Source: Candidatus Kapaibacterium sp.
GTDB taxonomy: Bacteria > Bacteroidota > Ignavibacteria > Kapaibacteriales > Kapaibacteriaceae
Length of the DNA: 32,426 bases
NCBI GenBank assembly: GCA_025455735.1
Contig: JALOMA010000005.1
Location: 1 to 32,426, forward strand
Reading direction: 5' to 3'
Shown: positions 16,184-23,909 of the stretch, piece after piece
Layout: every line of letters starts with the position of its first letter
Position numbering within the stretch: the first letter of the stretch is position 1
Made by a program: the position numbers and the translations under genes
Notes under the pieces: generated by a model
The model's input: only the letters and a program-made list of their open reading frames with translations
Told to the model about the DNA's origin: nothing
The model's database searches: none

Positions 16184-16200
16184 CAGAAACAAGGAGTCGG

Positions 16201-16208
16201 TATTTTTG
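16201..16208 (+). promoter_or_regulatory. Candidate -7 promoter element of the metal cluster
   Basis: TATTTTTG fits TAnnTTTG and lies just after the paralog A terminator. No clear TTG is seen about 20 bases upstream, where the DNA is T-rich. If used, transcription would start near 16214, so the first gene might start at a later codon such as the ATG at 16258. Confidence 0.3.
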
Positions 16209-16212
16209 CGAC

Positions 16213-16599
16213 GTGCAGGCAGTAGCTCAATATATCGTGTCCCTGATCCTTGTTGTCATGCAGGTGGCCGTTCCACTTTTGCCTGCAATTGCTGGGGTAG
16301 ATTTTGCTCTGCGCAAATCAGATTTGATAAAGCAACGATGTGAACAGCGATTTCAACGTAAAAATTGTTGTCTCGCGTCTTGCCAGCTACGGAAGAGTAT
16401 TCGTGCTGTTGACGATTCTCAGAAAGACAAGAAGCAACGCAGTATTGAAGAAATACGAATTCCAACAACATTCCTGGTTAAAAGCGTATCTAGCCTTGCC
16501 GAAGCTACCAGTTCGGAGGCTCCAATTGGTTGTGCCCAACTCTTTCGGGCACATACAGAACACTGTGGCGACGCCGTGTGGCGTCCACCCCTGATCTAA
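16213..16599 (+). CDS. Small membrane protein with conserved-type Cys motif
   Basis: The 128-residue protein has one hydrophobic N-terminal segment (about 7-30, IVSLILVVMQVAVPLLPAIAG). This is followed by a Cys cluster CEQRFQRKNCCLASCQLRK (Cys43, 52, 53, 57). The pattern resembles small Bacteroidota proteins with 'lC.n...p...CnGkCqL.K', often encoded beside copper or heme uptake genes. I recall this pattern rather than having searched it. The rest is charged and poorly conserved in appearance, with late Cys at about 107 and 118. The likely location is the inner membrane with the Cys face in the periplasm, where it could bind copper. It opens the MbnP/MbnH cluster. The GTG start is uncertain; AGGAG lies 16 bases upstream, and an in-frame ATG at 16258 would cut into the hydrophobic segment. 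Confidence 0.62.
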   Translation: MQAVAQYIVSLILVVMQVAVPLLPAIAGVDFALRKSDLIKQRCEQRFQRKNCCLASCQLRKSIRAVDDSQKDKKQRSIEEIRIPTTFLVKSVSSLAEATSSEAPIGCAQLFRAHTEHCGDAVWRPPLI

Positions 16600-16665
16600 C
16601 TGAACACCCAGTCTTCCGCGGCATAGGGTATGCCGTTGGTGTTCTTCCATTCACGAATAAAAACA

Positions 16666-17478
16666 ATGAAACTACTTTTTTTGGGCGCAAAGAGCGTCGT
16701 GGCCGTGCTGTGTCTTGTTACAATACTGGCTGGATGTTCGACCGATGAGGAGACAACTGCACCTCCCGCTGTCGACGAAATCGGATCGATTCGTTTAAAA
16801 ATTGACAACGTCTATGGCACAAAGGAGCTTGCATTAGGTGCGAATTTCATGACTGCTGGGTCGGAGACCATCACAATAGAAACGTTGAAGTACTTCGTGA
16901 GCAACGTTCGCCTGCAGCGAACTGATGGCACGACCTATGTTGTTCCTCAGGATGCTTCCTATTTCCTGATTGACGAAGCAATTCCAGCTTCGCAGCGACT
17001 TCGCCTCGATAATGTTCCTGCTGGTGATTACGCCGCAGTGACCTTCACTATCGGTGTGGATTCCTTGAGGTCGACGATGGATGTAACCCAACGCACTGGT
17101 GCATTGGATGTTGGTGGGGCAGCTGCCGGCATGTATTGGACGTGGAATTCGGGCTACATTTTCTTCAAGATGGAAGGAGAAGTTCTTGCTGCGGGTACGA
17201 ATCCCAAGGTACCGTTTATACTGCATATCGGCGGCTTCGGAGGTCTGAACAACCCCACGGTGAACAATATCCGATCGGTAACACTTCGGCTGCCGGAGAC
17301 GGCACGAGTTCGTGCGGGCAATACGCCCGAGGTACATATACTGGCGGATGTCGCGAAGATGTTTGCTCTCGATCCTGTGTTGAGCCTGCGTGCAAAGCCC
17401 GTGATTATGTTGGCCCAAGAAAGTGTGGATATTTCGCGCCGTTATGCGTCCATGTTCAGCGTCGATCATGTTCACTAG
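16666..17478 (+). CDS. MbnP-family lipoprotein (metallo-mystery pair copper protein)
   Basis: The 270-residue product is a lipoprotein (lipobox LAGC, Cys24) of the MbnP family. The family pattern is visible as SIRLKIDNVYGTKELALG, IETLKYFVSNVRLQRTDGT, VTFTIGVDSL, then TGALDVGG...MYWTWNSGYIFFKMEG (about 146-171) and FILHIGGFGG (184-193). In characterised systems MbnP binds copper after its diheme partner MbnH oxidises a Trp to kynurenine. The WTW motif here (Trp158, Trp160) is the natural place to look. It is followed by the diheme gene, which starts 11 bases before this gene's stop. I start at ATG 16666, where the leader begins; the frame extends back to 16630. No methanobactin genes are present, so the role is general copper handling. 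Confidence 0.88.
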   Translation: MKLLFLGAKSVVAVLCLVTILAGCSTDEETTAPPAVDEIGSIRLKIDNVYGTKELALGANFMTAGSETITIETLKYFVSNVRLQRTDGTTYVVPQDASYFLIDEAIPASQRLRLDNVPAGDYAAVTFTIGVDSLRSTMDVTQRTGALDVGGAAAGMYWTWNSGYIFFKMEGEVLAAGTNPKVPFILHIGGFGGLNNPTVNNIRSVTLRLPETARVRAGNTPEVHILADVAKMFALDPVLSLRAKPVIMLAQESVDISRRYASMFSVDHVH

Positions 17479-18487
17479 GACCATCCTTCCGTTGATGGTG
17501 GCCGCATCCCTCCTTACGGGATGCGGCTCACCAACGGAGCCAGCTTCCAGCCCTTCGTTATTTGTGGTGCCTGCGCATTTCCCTGTACCGTTGCGGTTGG
17601 GCGTCGAGGCCCTTTGTACGCCGGAGAGGGTTGCACTTGGTAGAGCCTTGTTCTACGACGAGATTCTATCGCGGGATTACACCGTGAGTTGTGCCTCGTG
17701 TCATCAGCAGGACTATGCCTTCACGCAGCATGGACACCGCGTCAGCCATGGCGTGGATGATCGCTTGGGCACGAGGAACAGTCAGCCACTTCAGAATCTC
17801 GCATGGCAGCCTACGTTTCTCTGGGATGGTGGCATCAACGACCTTGACCTCTTTCCTCCGTTGCCCATAAGCAATCCGGTAGAAATGGATCTCTCGATGG
17901 ATTCCGCACTGATGCGGCTTCGACAGTCGCCTCGATATCGGGCCCTTTTTAGGGCGGCAGAAGGTGACGACTCCATAAGCACGAGCCGAATGCTCAAGGC
18001 ATTCAGTGCATTTATGCTGACGATGGTAAGCGCCTCGTCGCCGTACGACGAGGCAGTTGTGGGACGTACACAGCGAACACCAAGTCAAACACGCGGCCAC
18101 ACGCTCTTCCAGCAGCATTGTGCTTCATGCCATACACCGCCATTGTTTACTGATCATACCTTTCGGAATACAGGTTTGATGCCGTCTGACGTCAATGACC
18201 TTGGTCGTGCATCGGTGACCTTGGATCCTCGGGATGCCTATGCGTTCAAGGTACCGTCACTGCGAAATGTTGAAGTGACGGGGCCGTATGGTCATGACGG
18301 ACGCTATCGTACGGTACGCGAGGCTGTGGCCCACTATCGCGACAACGTTGCTACAATCCCCGGAGTAGATCCAGCTGTTTCCAATGGTATACTACTTCGT
18401 GACAGCGATATTGATGACATCGTGGAATTCCTTCGAACACTCACGGACAAATCATTCCTTACCAAACGAGAGCTGGGGCCTCCATGA
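17468..18487 (+). CDS. Diheme MbnH/MauG-type cytochrome c peroxidase-like lipoprotein
   Basis: The 339-residue lipoprotein (LLTGC, Cys19) has two c-type heme sites, CASCH at 75-79 and CASCH at 217-221. It also has family blocks FLWDGGINDLDLF (about 117-129), NPVEMD, VPSLRNVEVTGPYGHDGRY (261-279) and a C-terminal LRDSDIDDIVEFLRTLT. This matches the bacterial cytochrome c peroxidase/MauG family and, next to MbnP, its MbnH branch, which uses a bis-Fe(IV) state to modify a Trp in MbnP. I start at the ATG at 17468, inside the end of the MbnP-like gene, because the lipoprotein leader starts there; upstream in-frame codons to 17423 only shadow that gene. The stop overlaps the next start by four bases. 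Confidence 0.92.
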   Translation: MFTRTILPLMVAASLLTGCGSPTEPASSPSLFVVPAHFPVPLRLGVEALCTPERVALGRALFYDEILSRDYTVSCASCHQQDYAFTQHGHRVSHGVDDRLGTRNSQPLQNLAWQPTFLWDGGINDLDLFPPLPISNPVEMDLSMDSALMRLRQSPRYRALFRAAEGDDSISTSRMLKAFSAFMLTMVSASSPYDEAVVGRTQRTPSQTRGHTLFQQHCASCHTPPLFTDHTFRNTGLMPSDVNDLGRASVTLDPRDAYAFKVPSLRNVEVTGPYGHDGRYRTVREAVAHYRDNVATIPGVDPAVSNGILLRDSDIDDIVEFLRTLTDKSFLTKRELGPP

Positions 18488-19410
18488 CCATTGTGAAGCG
18501 GTGCCTTGTGAGTCTTCTCATGGTGGGAGCACTCCCTGAGTATGTCCTACCGTGCGACGTATGTGGGTGTGGCATCGGTGGGCCCTACGCGGGGCTGACT
18601 CCGTTTGCTGACAAAGCCATCATCTCCCTGCGGTATAGCTCAACATCCTTTGATTCCCACTTGACGTATTCAGAGCTATTTCGAACGTCAGAACAGTTCT
18701 ATCGTGCAGAGGCCAATGCGCGTCTTATTGTTGTCGATAGGTTGCTGTTGTCTGGCACCATTCCCTTTGCATACAATCATCAGCGCATTCACGCACAAGA
18801 GCGTTCGCTGACGACGTCAGGAATAGGAGACGTAGTTGCTACCGTCTCGTGGTTGTTTTCGTCAAGCGAGATCGTGCCAACCGAAGATCCTGGTTGGCGC
18901 TCGTCTCTGCTTCTGTCCGCAGGGATCAGTGCCCCTACTGGTCAATGGCGCTACGACTCGTCGGCTACGGACGTAGCCAATGCCAACTTCCAGACTGGTT
19001 CTGGTTCGTGGGATCCTATCGTTTCGATGCTGGCGACGTATCGGAACGATGATGTGGGCGTTCAAGGACTTGTTCTAGGTAGGCTTCCTACAAGGAATCC
19101 AAACGGGTACAAATTTGGCACGTCACTTGTAGTCAATATCGGTGCCTTCTACGTCGCAAGTTTGGACTCATGGGCGATGGTGCCACGATGCGACATGTCG
19201 TTCGAACGCTCGTCCATGAATGATGCCAATGGTCGTGCAATTGCCGAAACTGGTGGCTATGCCTTTGCTCTTGCTCCGGCGATGGACGTACGCTGGAAGG
19301 ATATCCTAACGACGTTCTCGATTTGGGTGCCTGTGTATCAGACATATGGTGGTGGCGCTCTTCGCAGTGGTCCTCGATATTCGATGTCCATGGGCATTTT
19401 GATTCCGTAA
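18484..19410 (+). CDS. Outer-membrane beta-barrel-like protein with CDVCGCG motif
   Basis: The 308-residue protein has an N-terminal leader ending directly at a Cys-rich motif, CDVCGCGIGG (Cys24, 27, 29). It continues with LTPFADKAIISLRYSSTSF and strand after strand typical of a barrel, ending RSGPRYSMSMGILIP. From memory, Bacteroidota have similar 'CD.CGC' barrel proteins near copper genes. The three closely spaced Cys at the mature N-terminus could bind copper(I) in the periplasm beneath a transport pore. The ATG overlaps the diheme gene's stop by four bases, so its product is made together with MbnH and probably serves the same pathway. Transport is inference. It is the last gene of the cluster. 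Confidence 0.8.
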   Translation: MTIVKRCLVSLLMVGALPEYVLPCDVCGCGIGGPYAGLTPFADKAIISLRYSSTSFDSHLTYSELFRTSEQFYRAEANARLIVVDRLLLSGTIPFAYNHQRIHAQERSLTTSGIGDVVATVSWLFSSSEIVPTEDPGWRSSLLLSAGISAPTGQWRYDSSATDVANANFQTGSGSWDPIVSMLATYRNDDVGVQGLVLGRLPTRNPNGYKFGTSLVVNIGAFYVASLDSWAMVPRCDMSFERSSMNDANGRAIAETGGYAFALAPAMDVRWKDILTTFSIWVPVYQTYGGGALRSGPRYSMSMGILIP

Positions 19411-19436
19411 CAGTCTTCCAAATCAAAAGAGTTGCC

Positions 19437-19444
19437 TATCTTTG
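19437..19444 (+). promoter_or_regulatory. Candidate -7 promoter element of paralog B
   Basis: TATCTTTG fits TAnnTTTG and is identical to the element before the 11988 T9SS gene. No well-spaced -33 TTTG is seen. The predicted start near 19451 gives a leader of about 165 bases before the ATG at 19615, with a hairpin near its 5' end. Confidence 0.4.
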
Positions 19445-19461
19445 TCCGCGAAAAACAAGCA

Positions 19462-19484
19462 TCGCTGAACTTTTTTTTCAGCGA
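19462..19484 (+). other. Hairpin in the leader of paralog B
   Basis: Perfect 8-base arms TCGCTGAA (19462-19469) and TTCAGCGA (19477-19484) enclose a 7-base loop, CTTTTTT. There is no T-run after the right arm, so it is not a classic terminator. It would sit about 10 bases from the inferred transcript start, where a stem-loop can protect an mRNA. It could alternatively weakly terminate the upstream cluster. Confidence 0.4.
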
Positions 19485-19614
19485 GAGGAAACAAAAGTGG
19501 TCGTTCGGTGTCATTCGTTCACAGCATAACACAAGCGGCGCATTTCTCTTGAACCCGTCCATGAACCGTCAATAAATACAATTTTCCCCGTCCCATTACA
19601 CACAGAGGTTACTC

Positions 19615-22245
19615 ATGATTGTCGCGTCCCTCGACATCATGACAATCGGCAAGCGTGCGTTGTCCGTGTTTGCGGCTACGCTCGTTATGATTGTCTTTTC
19701 AGGAGCGCTAGCGTTCGCCCAGGACGCCCGAATCTCCATTTATTCCCCGAAAAGCGGTTCGCAAGTAGAGAGAGGTTCAGAGCTCACGATAGAGTACGAG
19801 CTTGAAGATCCCAAGGCTTCAGCTGGCAACGGCAATACGATTATCATTGAATTCTCTTCGAATGAGGGAAAATCGTGGGATGTCATCGCGAAGAGTGAAG
19901 AACCAACGACAACGAAGGTTTCGTGGGCTATTCCTAAGGATGCTCCCACAGGAACGTATCTCGTTCGTATCCGAGAGAACGATACGAGAGAGCCAACTCA
20001 CCGAGAAGAAATCGTAAAGTTTGAAGTCATTGATGGATGCCGTGCACCGTCGCTTGTCACCAGTTTGGCCGACATGGAGGTGTGTGAAGGAACTCCAGCG
20101 TCTTTTCGTGTAGTGACGGAAGGTGATGTCAGTGTTTATCAATGGTTCTACAACGGGCGTTTCATTGCAGAGACAGAAGGCCCATCATTTACGATACCGT
20201 CGGTAACACTGGCCAACCGCGGTCAATATCGGGCCGTTATCGTAGGCCGCTGTGGTGATCCGATTTCGACGCAAGATATTGTCTTGCGTGTCACTGAGAC
20301 TGTTCGAATTACAACGCAACCTGTCCCGTTAACCAGTGTCTGTGAAAATGGCTTCGTCGAGCTAGGCGTACAAGCAAGTGGAGTAGGCCTTGGGTATCAA
20401 TGGCGAAAGAATGGCGTTGCCATCCCTGGTGAAACTGGCCGCACGCTACGAATCGACCCCGTTCGCATTAGTGATTTAGGCAACTATGATGTTGTCGTTT
20501 CTGGCACGTGCAACAGTGGTATAATTTCGTCTCCATCTGAGGTCGCTGTCGAACGAATTCCTCGAATCACACGGAATCCGGAATCTGCCTTTGTCTGTGA
20601 AGGATCAACAGTCTTTTTGAATGCGGACGCTTTAGGCGAACAGTTGACGTTCCAGTGGTTTCTCAACGATGAACCTGTTGAGGGAGCTACAGAACGCACG
20701 CTGATTCTCGACAATGTTTCTGCGTCCACCACAGGTATCTATGAGTGCCGCATCATATCACTGGCACCAAATCCATTGGGTTGTAATCGGCAACTGACAA
20801 CGGCACCAGCACGCGTCTCGACATATGCGACTCCCAAGTTTGCATCTGTTCCAACATCAACGGAAGCGTGTTTGGGAGGATCCGTGCGGCTGATCTCCAA
20901 TGCTATTGGCAATGGTCTCTCTTATCAGTGGTTCCGCAATGGTGTCCGTATCACGAATGCCATCGGCAATGAACTCTCACTAAGCAACTTGACATCCTCC
21001 GATGCAGCTGAATATTCTGTTCGGGTAACGGGTACATGTGGAACAGAGATCACCTCCCCTGTAGCGCGTGTGGAATTGGTATCGTTGCCAATCTTTATCG
21101 TACAACCGGAACGTGTTTCCGTTCTTGAAGGTGCCACCATTTCTTTGGTCTCTTCGGCCACACAGGCGGCAGGGTATCAATGGTTGCGCAATGGCACACC
21201 AATTCGTGGTGCCACTTCAGCATCCTATACGATTACGAATGCAACGCTTGACAATGCCGGGTTGTACACCGTGATCGCAACCAATGCATGCGGATCGGTT
21301 GTGTCTCGGTCTGCACGGGTTCGGGTTACGGATCCGACTTCCTTGCGCCCCGAAGTGGCCTTCTCCGTCGATGAATACAATGCGGGAGAAATCCCCGTAC
21401 GTCAATCACGAAGCACCTCGTTGTCTGGCCTCATCAAGAACGTTGGCCAGGCCGAACTGATCGTTCAGAGCATTGATGTTATTGGTAGCAACTTTGAGAT
21501 CACGCAAGCTCCTGCAACACCGTTCCGCCTTGCCCCAGGCGAGTCCGCATCGGTTTCTGTACGTGCTACGGCAACGACGGTTGGACCCTTCCAAGCAACG
21601 TTGGTCGTTTCTTCCAATGGAGTCGTTCCATCAGAACAGCTGGTTCTTTCCGCATTGGGCGTTCAGCGATTCATTGCTGCTACGGTATTGAACTTTGGGG
21701 TTATTCCAGAAAAGGAACAACGCGAAGTCTGTGTAGACATTCAGAACACATCCGCTGTTGCTGTTGATATCGACAATGCAACGGTTGCTGGGACATCCGC
21801 AGCCGACTATTCGGTTGTAACGCCAATGCCACTATCCTTGGCTCCTGGAGCAACGTCGCAAATCTGTGTTCGTTTTGCTCCTCAGCAACCGGGTACGAAG
21901 AACGCCACCATGGATCTTAGCTCGGCCAATGGCGGCTTTGCGACGGTGGCTCTTGAAGGGCAAGCCACGCCAACAGTTTCGGTTGATGATGCAACAGCTG
22001 CGACTCTTGCTGTTTATCCCAATCCGTCACGCGGTGCCATTACCATTCGTTCTGCTTCGTCTCTGGGAACAATTCGCATTGTGAATGTGACAGGCTCGAC
22101 GGTAGCCCTCATTAGCGGTGGCGCAGATCAGGTTGAGTGGAACGGTACCTTCGCTGATGGATCGCCCGTACCACCAGGATTGTACACAATCGTAATCTCA
22201 TCTAACAATAGTACGCTCTACAGGCACGTCAGTATCATCCGATAG
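19615..22245 (+). CDS. T9SS-sorted multi-Ig/ASH surface protein, paralog B
   Basis: The 876-residue product is laid out like paralog A: signal peptide (to about residue 36, ...GALAFAQ), N-terminal beta module (SIYSPKSGSQVERGSELTIEYEL, about 40-140), five Ig-like repeats with YQWxxNG cores (about 143-570), two ASH-like repeats (LAPGESASVSVRA, LAPGATSQICVRF), and a type A sorting domain with VYPNPSRGAITIRS and the terminal YRHVSIIR. Several junctions are nearly identical to A (SLAPNPLxCxxQ in Ig3, CGSVVS and ARVRVTDP in Ig5). The last Ig repeat in both lacks the first Cys. GAGG lies six bases before the ATG. It is likely a surface or extracellular-matrix protein. A and B flank the metal cluster; hairpins follow the stop. 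Confidence 0.9.
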   Translation: MIVASLDIMTIGKRALSVFAATLVMIVFSGALAFAQDARISIYSPKSGSQVERGSELTIEYELEDPKASAGNGNTIIIEFSSNEGKSWDVIAKSEEPTTTKVSWAIPKDAPTGTYLVRIRENDTREPTHREEIVKFEVIDGCRAPSLVTSLADMEVCEGTPASFRVVTEGDVSVYQWFYNGRFIAETEGPSFTIPSVTLANRGQYRAVIVGRCGDPISTQDIVLRVTETVRITTQPVPLTSVCENGFVELGVQASGVGLGYQWRKNGVAIPGETGRTLRIDPVRISDLGNYDVVVSGTCNSGIISSPSEVAVERIPRITRNPESAFVCEGSTVFLNADALGEQLTFQWFLNDEPVEGATERTLILDNVSASTTGIYECRIISLAPNPLGCNRQLTTAPARVSTYATPKFASVPTSTEACLGGSVRLISNAIGNGLSYQWFRNGVRITNAIGNELSLSNLTSSDAAEYSVRVTGTCGTEITSPVARVELVSLPIFIVQPERVSVLEGATISLVSSATQAAGYQWLRNGTPIRGATSASYTITNATLDNAGLYTVIATNACGSVVSRSARVRVTDPTSLRPEVAFSVDEYNAGEIPVRQSRSTSLSGLIKNVGQAELIVQSIDVIGSNFEITQAPATPFRLAPGESASVSVRATATTVGPFQATLVVSSNGVVPSEQLVLSALGVQRFIAATVLNFGVIPEKEQREVCVDIQNTSAVAVDIDNATVAGTSAADYSVVTPMPLSLAPGATSQICVRFAPQQPGTKNATMDLSSANGGFATVALEGQATPTVSVDDATAATLAVYPNPSRGAITIRSASSLGTIRIVNVTGSTVALISGGADQVEWNGTFADGSPVPPGLYTIVISSNNSTLYRHVSIIR

Positions 22246-22258
22246 TCACTCTCCCCGG

Positions 22259-22286
22259 CGTCGGGAATCCTCCCTCCTTCCCGACG
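22259..22286. other. Hairpin after paralog B, first of two
   Basis: Nine-base arms CGTCGGGAA (22259-22267) and TTCCCGACG (22278-22286) enclose a 10-base pyrimidine-rich loop. There is no T-run after it. With the next hairpin it forms a tandem structure in the 3' region of paralog B. Confidence 0.5.
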
Positions 22287-22299
22287 TCATCATGCAGCG

Positions 22300-22341
22300 A
22301 TGGGCTCTCCCCGGCACAGGGAGGGCCCATTGTGTGTTTAT
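22300..22341 (+). terminator. Probable terminator after paralog B
   Basis: Twelve-base arms (22300-22311 and 22319-22330, one G-U pair, left arm ATGGGCTCTCCC) with a 7-base loop are followed by TGTGTGTTTAT. It is GC-rich and well placed after the stop at 22245, though the T-run is imperfect. Confidence 0.6.
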
Positions 22342-22366
22342 ACCCGAATTGGCCATATTCGAATCC

Positions 22367-23251
22367 ATGAAGACTACGGGATTCACATTTATTCGGAACG
22401 CCATTCTGTATGACTATCCTATCGTGGAAGCCATACAATCCATCCTACCTTTATGCCAGTCCGTGGTTGTTGCATTGGGTGATTCTATGGATGAAACCGA
22501 AGCCCTTGTACGTTCCATAGACCCCAAAAAAATCGTCGTCATTCCCACGGTATGGGATGAATCCTTGCGTGATGGCGGTAGAGTTCTGGCCGAGGAAACC
22601 AACAAAGCACTGGAAGCCGTGCCGGATGATAGCGACTGGGCAATCTATATCCAAGGAGATGAGGTCTTGCATGAACAGTCTCTGCCTGTTCTCGAGACAG
22701 CGATGGATCGGTATCGACATGACGAATCCATTGATGGATTGCTACTGAACTACCATCATTTCTACGGATCATACGACTACATTGGTGTATCGCCAAATTG
22801 GTATCGGCATGAAATCCGCGTTATTAAACCACGCCGGAATATCTATTCGTACAGAGATGCCCAGGGTTTTCGAAAAGGGGCCGAGGAAAAATTATCAGTC
22901 GTTGCAACCGAAGCGTGGATTCATCACTACGGATGGGTGAAGCCTCCGGAGGCGATGCAAAGGAAACAGGAGACATTCAACAAATACTGGCACGATGATG
23001 ACTGGGTGGAGGCCAATATCCCTAAGGTGACGAACTTCGATTATGCCAGTCACATTCGACAGCTAGCGCGATTCAGCGGCGCACATCCACAGGTCATGGA
23101 ACGCCGAGTCGCGTCAAGAAATTGGGAATTTGATTGTGACATCAGTATGAATCGATTGACGCTACGTGACAAACTAAAAGACTTCCTAAGGGAGCATTGT
23201 GGCATTGATCTCTCCTATCGCAACTACATCATTGCGAAGCCAACGAGGTAA
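22367..23251 (+). CDS. Family 2-type glycosyltransferase
   Basis: The 294-residue cytoplasmic protein resembles GT-A fold glycosyltransferases of the group related to capsule or LPS sugar transfer. It begins TGFTFIRNAILYDYPIVEAI and has VVVALGDSMDETEALVRSI. The central DWAIYIQGDEVLHEQ (about 107-121) is where a nucleotide-sugar and metal site (often DxD) would be, and here reads QGDE. A conserved-type IHHYGWVKPPEAMQ block lies at about 185-198. The product may decorate LPS, the sugar attached to T9SS-anchored cargo, or another glycan; the acceptor is unknown. ATG 22367 is chosen because the fold begins there; the frame opens at 22292 across the terminator. No clear ribosome site. It converges on the minus-strand gene ending at 23284. 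Confidence 0.82.
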   Translation: MKTTGFTFIRNAILYDYPIVEAIQSILPLCQSVVVALGDSMDETEALVRSIDPKKIVVIPTVWDESLRDGGRVLAEETNKALEAVPDDSDWAIYIQGDEVLHEQSLPVLETAMDRYRHDESIDGLLLNYHHFYGSYDYIGVSPNWYRHEIRVIKPRRNIYSYRDAQGFRKGAEEKLSVVATEAWIHHYGWVKPPEAMQRKQETFNKYWHDDDWVEANIPKVTNFDYASHIRQLARFSGAHPQVMERRVASRNWEFDCDISMNRLTLRDKLKDFLREHCGIDLSYRNYIIAKPTR

Positions 23252-23283
23252 CGTGGCCCCCTTCATAACGGACGAGGTGGGAT

Positions 23284-23859
23284 TTACAGCGCAACACGCA
23301 GTCCAGTACCAGTGAACTGAACTCGGTCGAGAATCGGCACCAACGTTGATCCATGATTGTGAAGAATGAGCCAGAGAATCCCGTCGAAAAGCAGAAGGCC
23401 TGCGCCCTGCAGAAGCAAGGATGATCCGAAACCGCGAAGTACATCGGCATGCTGCGAAGACCGTGCGCGTTCGCGAAGTACGAAACCAGTGGCAATGTAG
23501 GCGACGTCAAGACCGACGTTCAGCGCAAGAAAGGACTGAAGGGCATTATAATCGGCTACTACAGTTGAGTATTGTGGAAGATCGACGGATGGTGAAGACA
23601 GCAATGAAACAGCGGCGATAGTTCCGTTGACCACCCCCCATGAGGCATTCATCATGTGGAAAGAACGAACCTCACCGCGTGTCGAGAGCAGGCCGAGAAT
23701 GCCGGTTGTAAGGTTCAAGGCAGCCCAGCCGCCAAGAATTGTCATTGCGGACCGATTGATGGAGTGATACTGCTGGTTCCAGGATACAAGCAATGAATCC
23801 TGTGCTGAGGCTGCAGAGGATGCCACAAGCATGACAATGCCGAGAAGAAGGAGTTTCAT
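23284..23859 (-). CDS. Small exported membrane protein (DUF6992-like)
   Basis: The 191-residue protein has a signal peptide (MKLLLLGIVMLVASSAASAQ) and about four hydrophobic spans, near 39-58 (AMTILGGWAALNLTTGILGL), 70-90, 115-135 and 150-170. The SFHMMNASWGVVNGTIAAVSLL block recalls a Bacteroidota family I remember as DUF6992 ('FHqMNa.WNvVN'). Its function is unknown. ATG 23859 begins the leader; the open frame extends upstream to 24108 but only antisense to tadA. It is divergent from the tadA-rsmI gene, with about 50 bases between the chosen starts. Its 3' end faces the glycosyltransferase across 32 bases with no hairpin. Confidence 0.75.
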   Translation of the reverse strand: MKLLLLGIVMLVASSAASAQDSLLVSWNQQYHSINRSAMTILGGWAALNLTTGILGLLSTRGEVRSFHMMNASWGVVNGTIAAVSLLSSPSVDLPQYSTVVADYNALQSFLALNVGLDVAYIATGFVLRERARSSQHADVLRGFGSSLLLQGAGLLLFDGILWLILHNHGSTLVPILDRVQFTGTGLRVAL

Positions 23860-23909
23860 ACCAGCGAAAATGGCGAAGTTTGTCGCTTCGTTCCCCACTG
23901 AGTGACATC

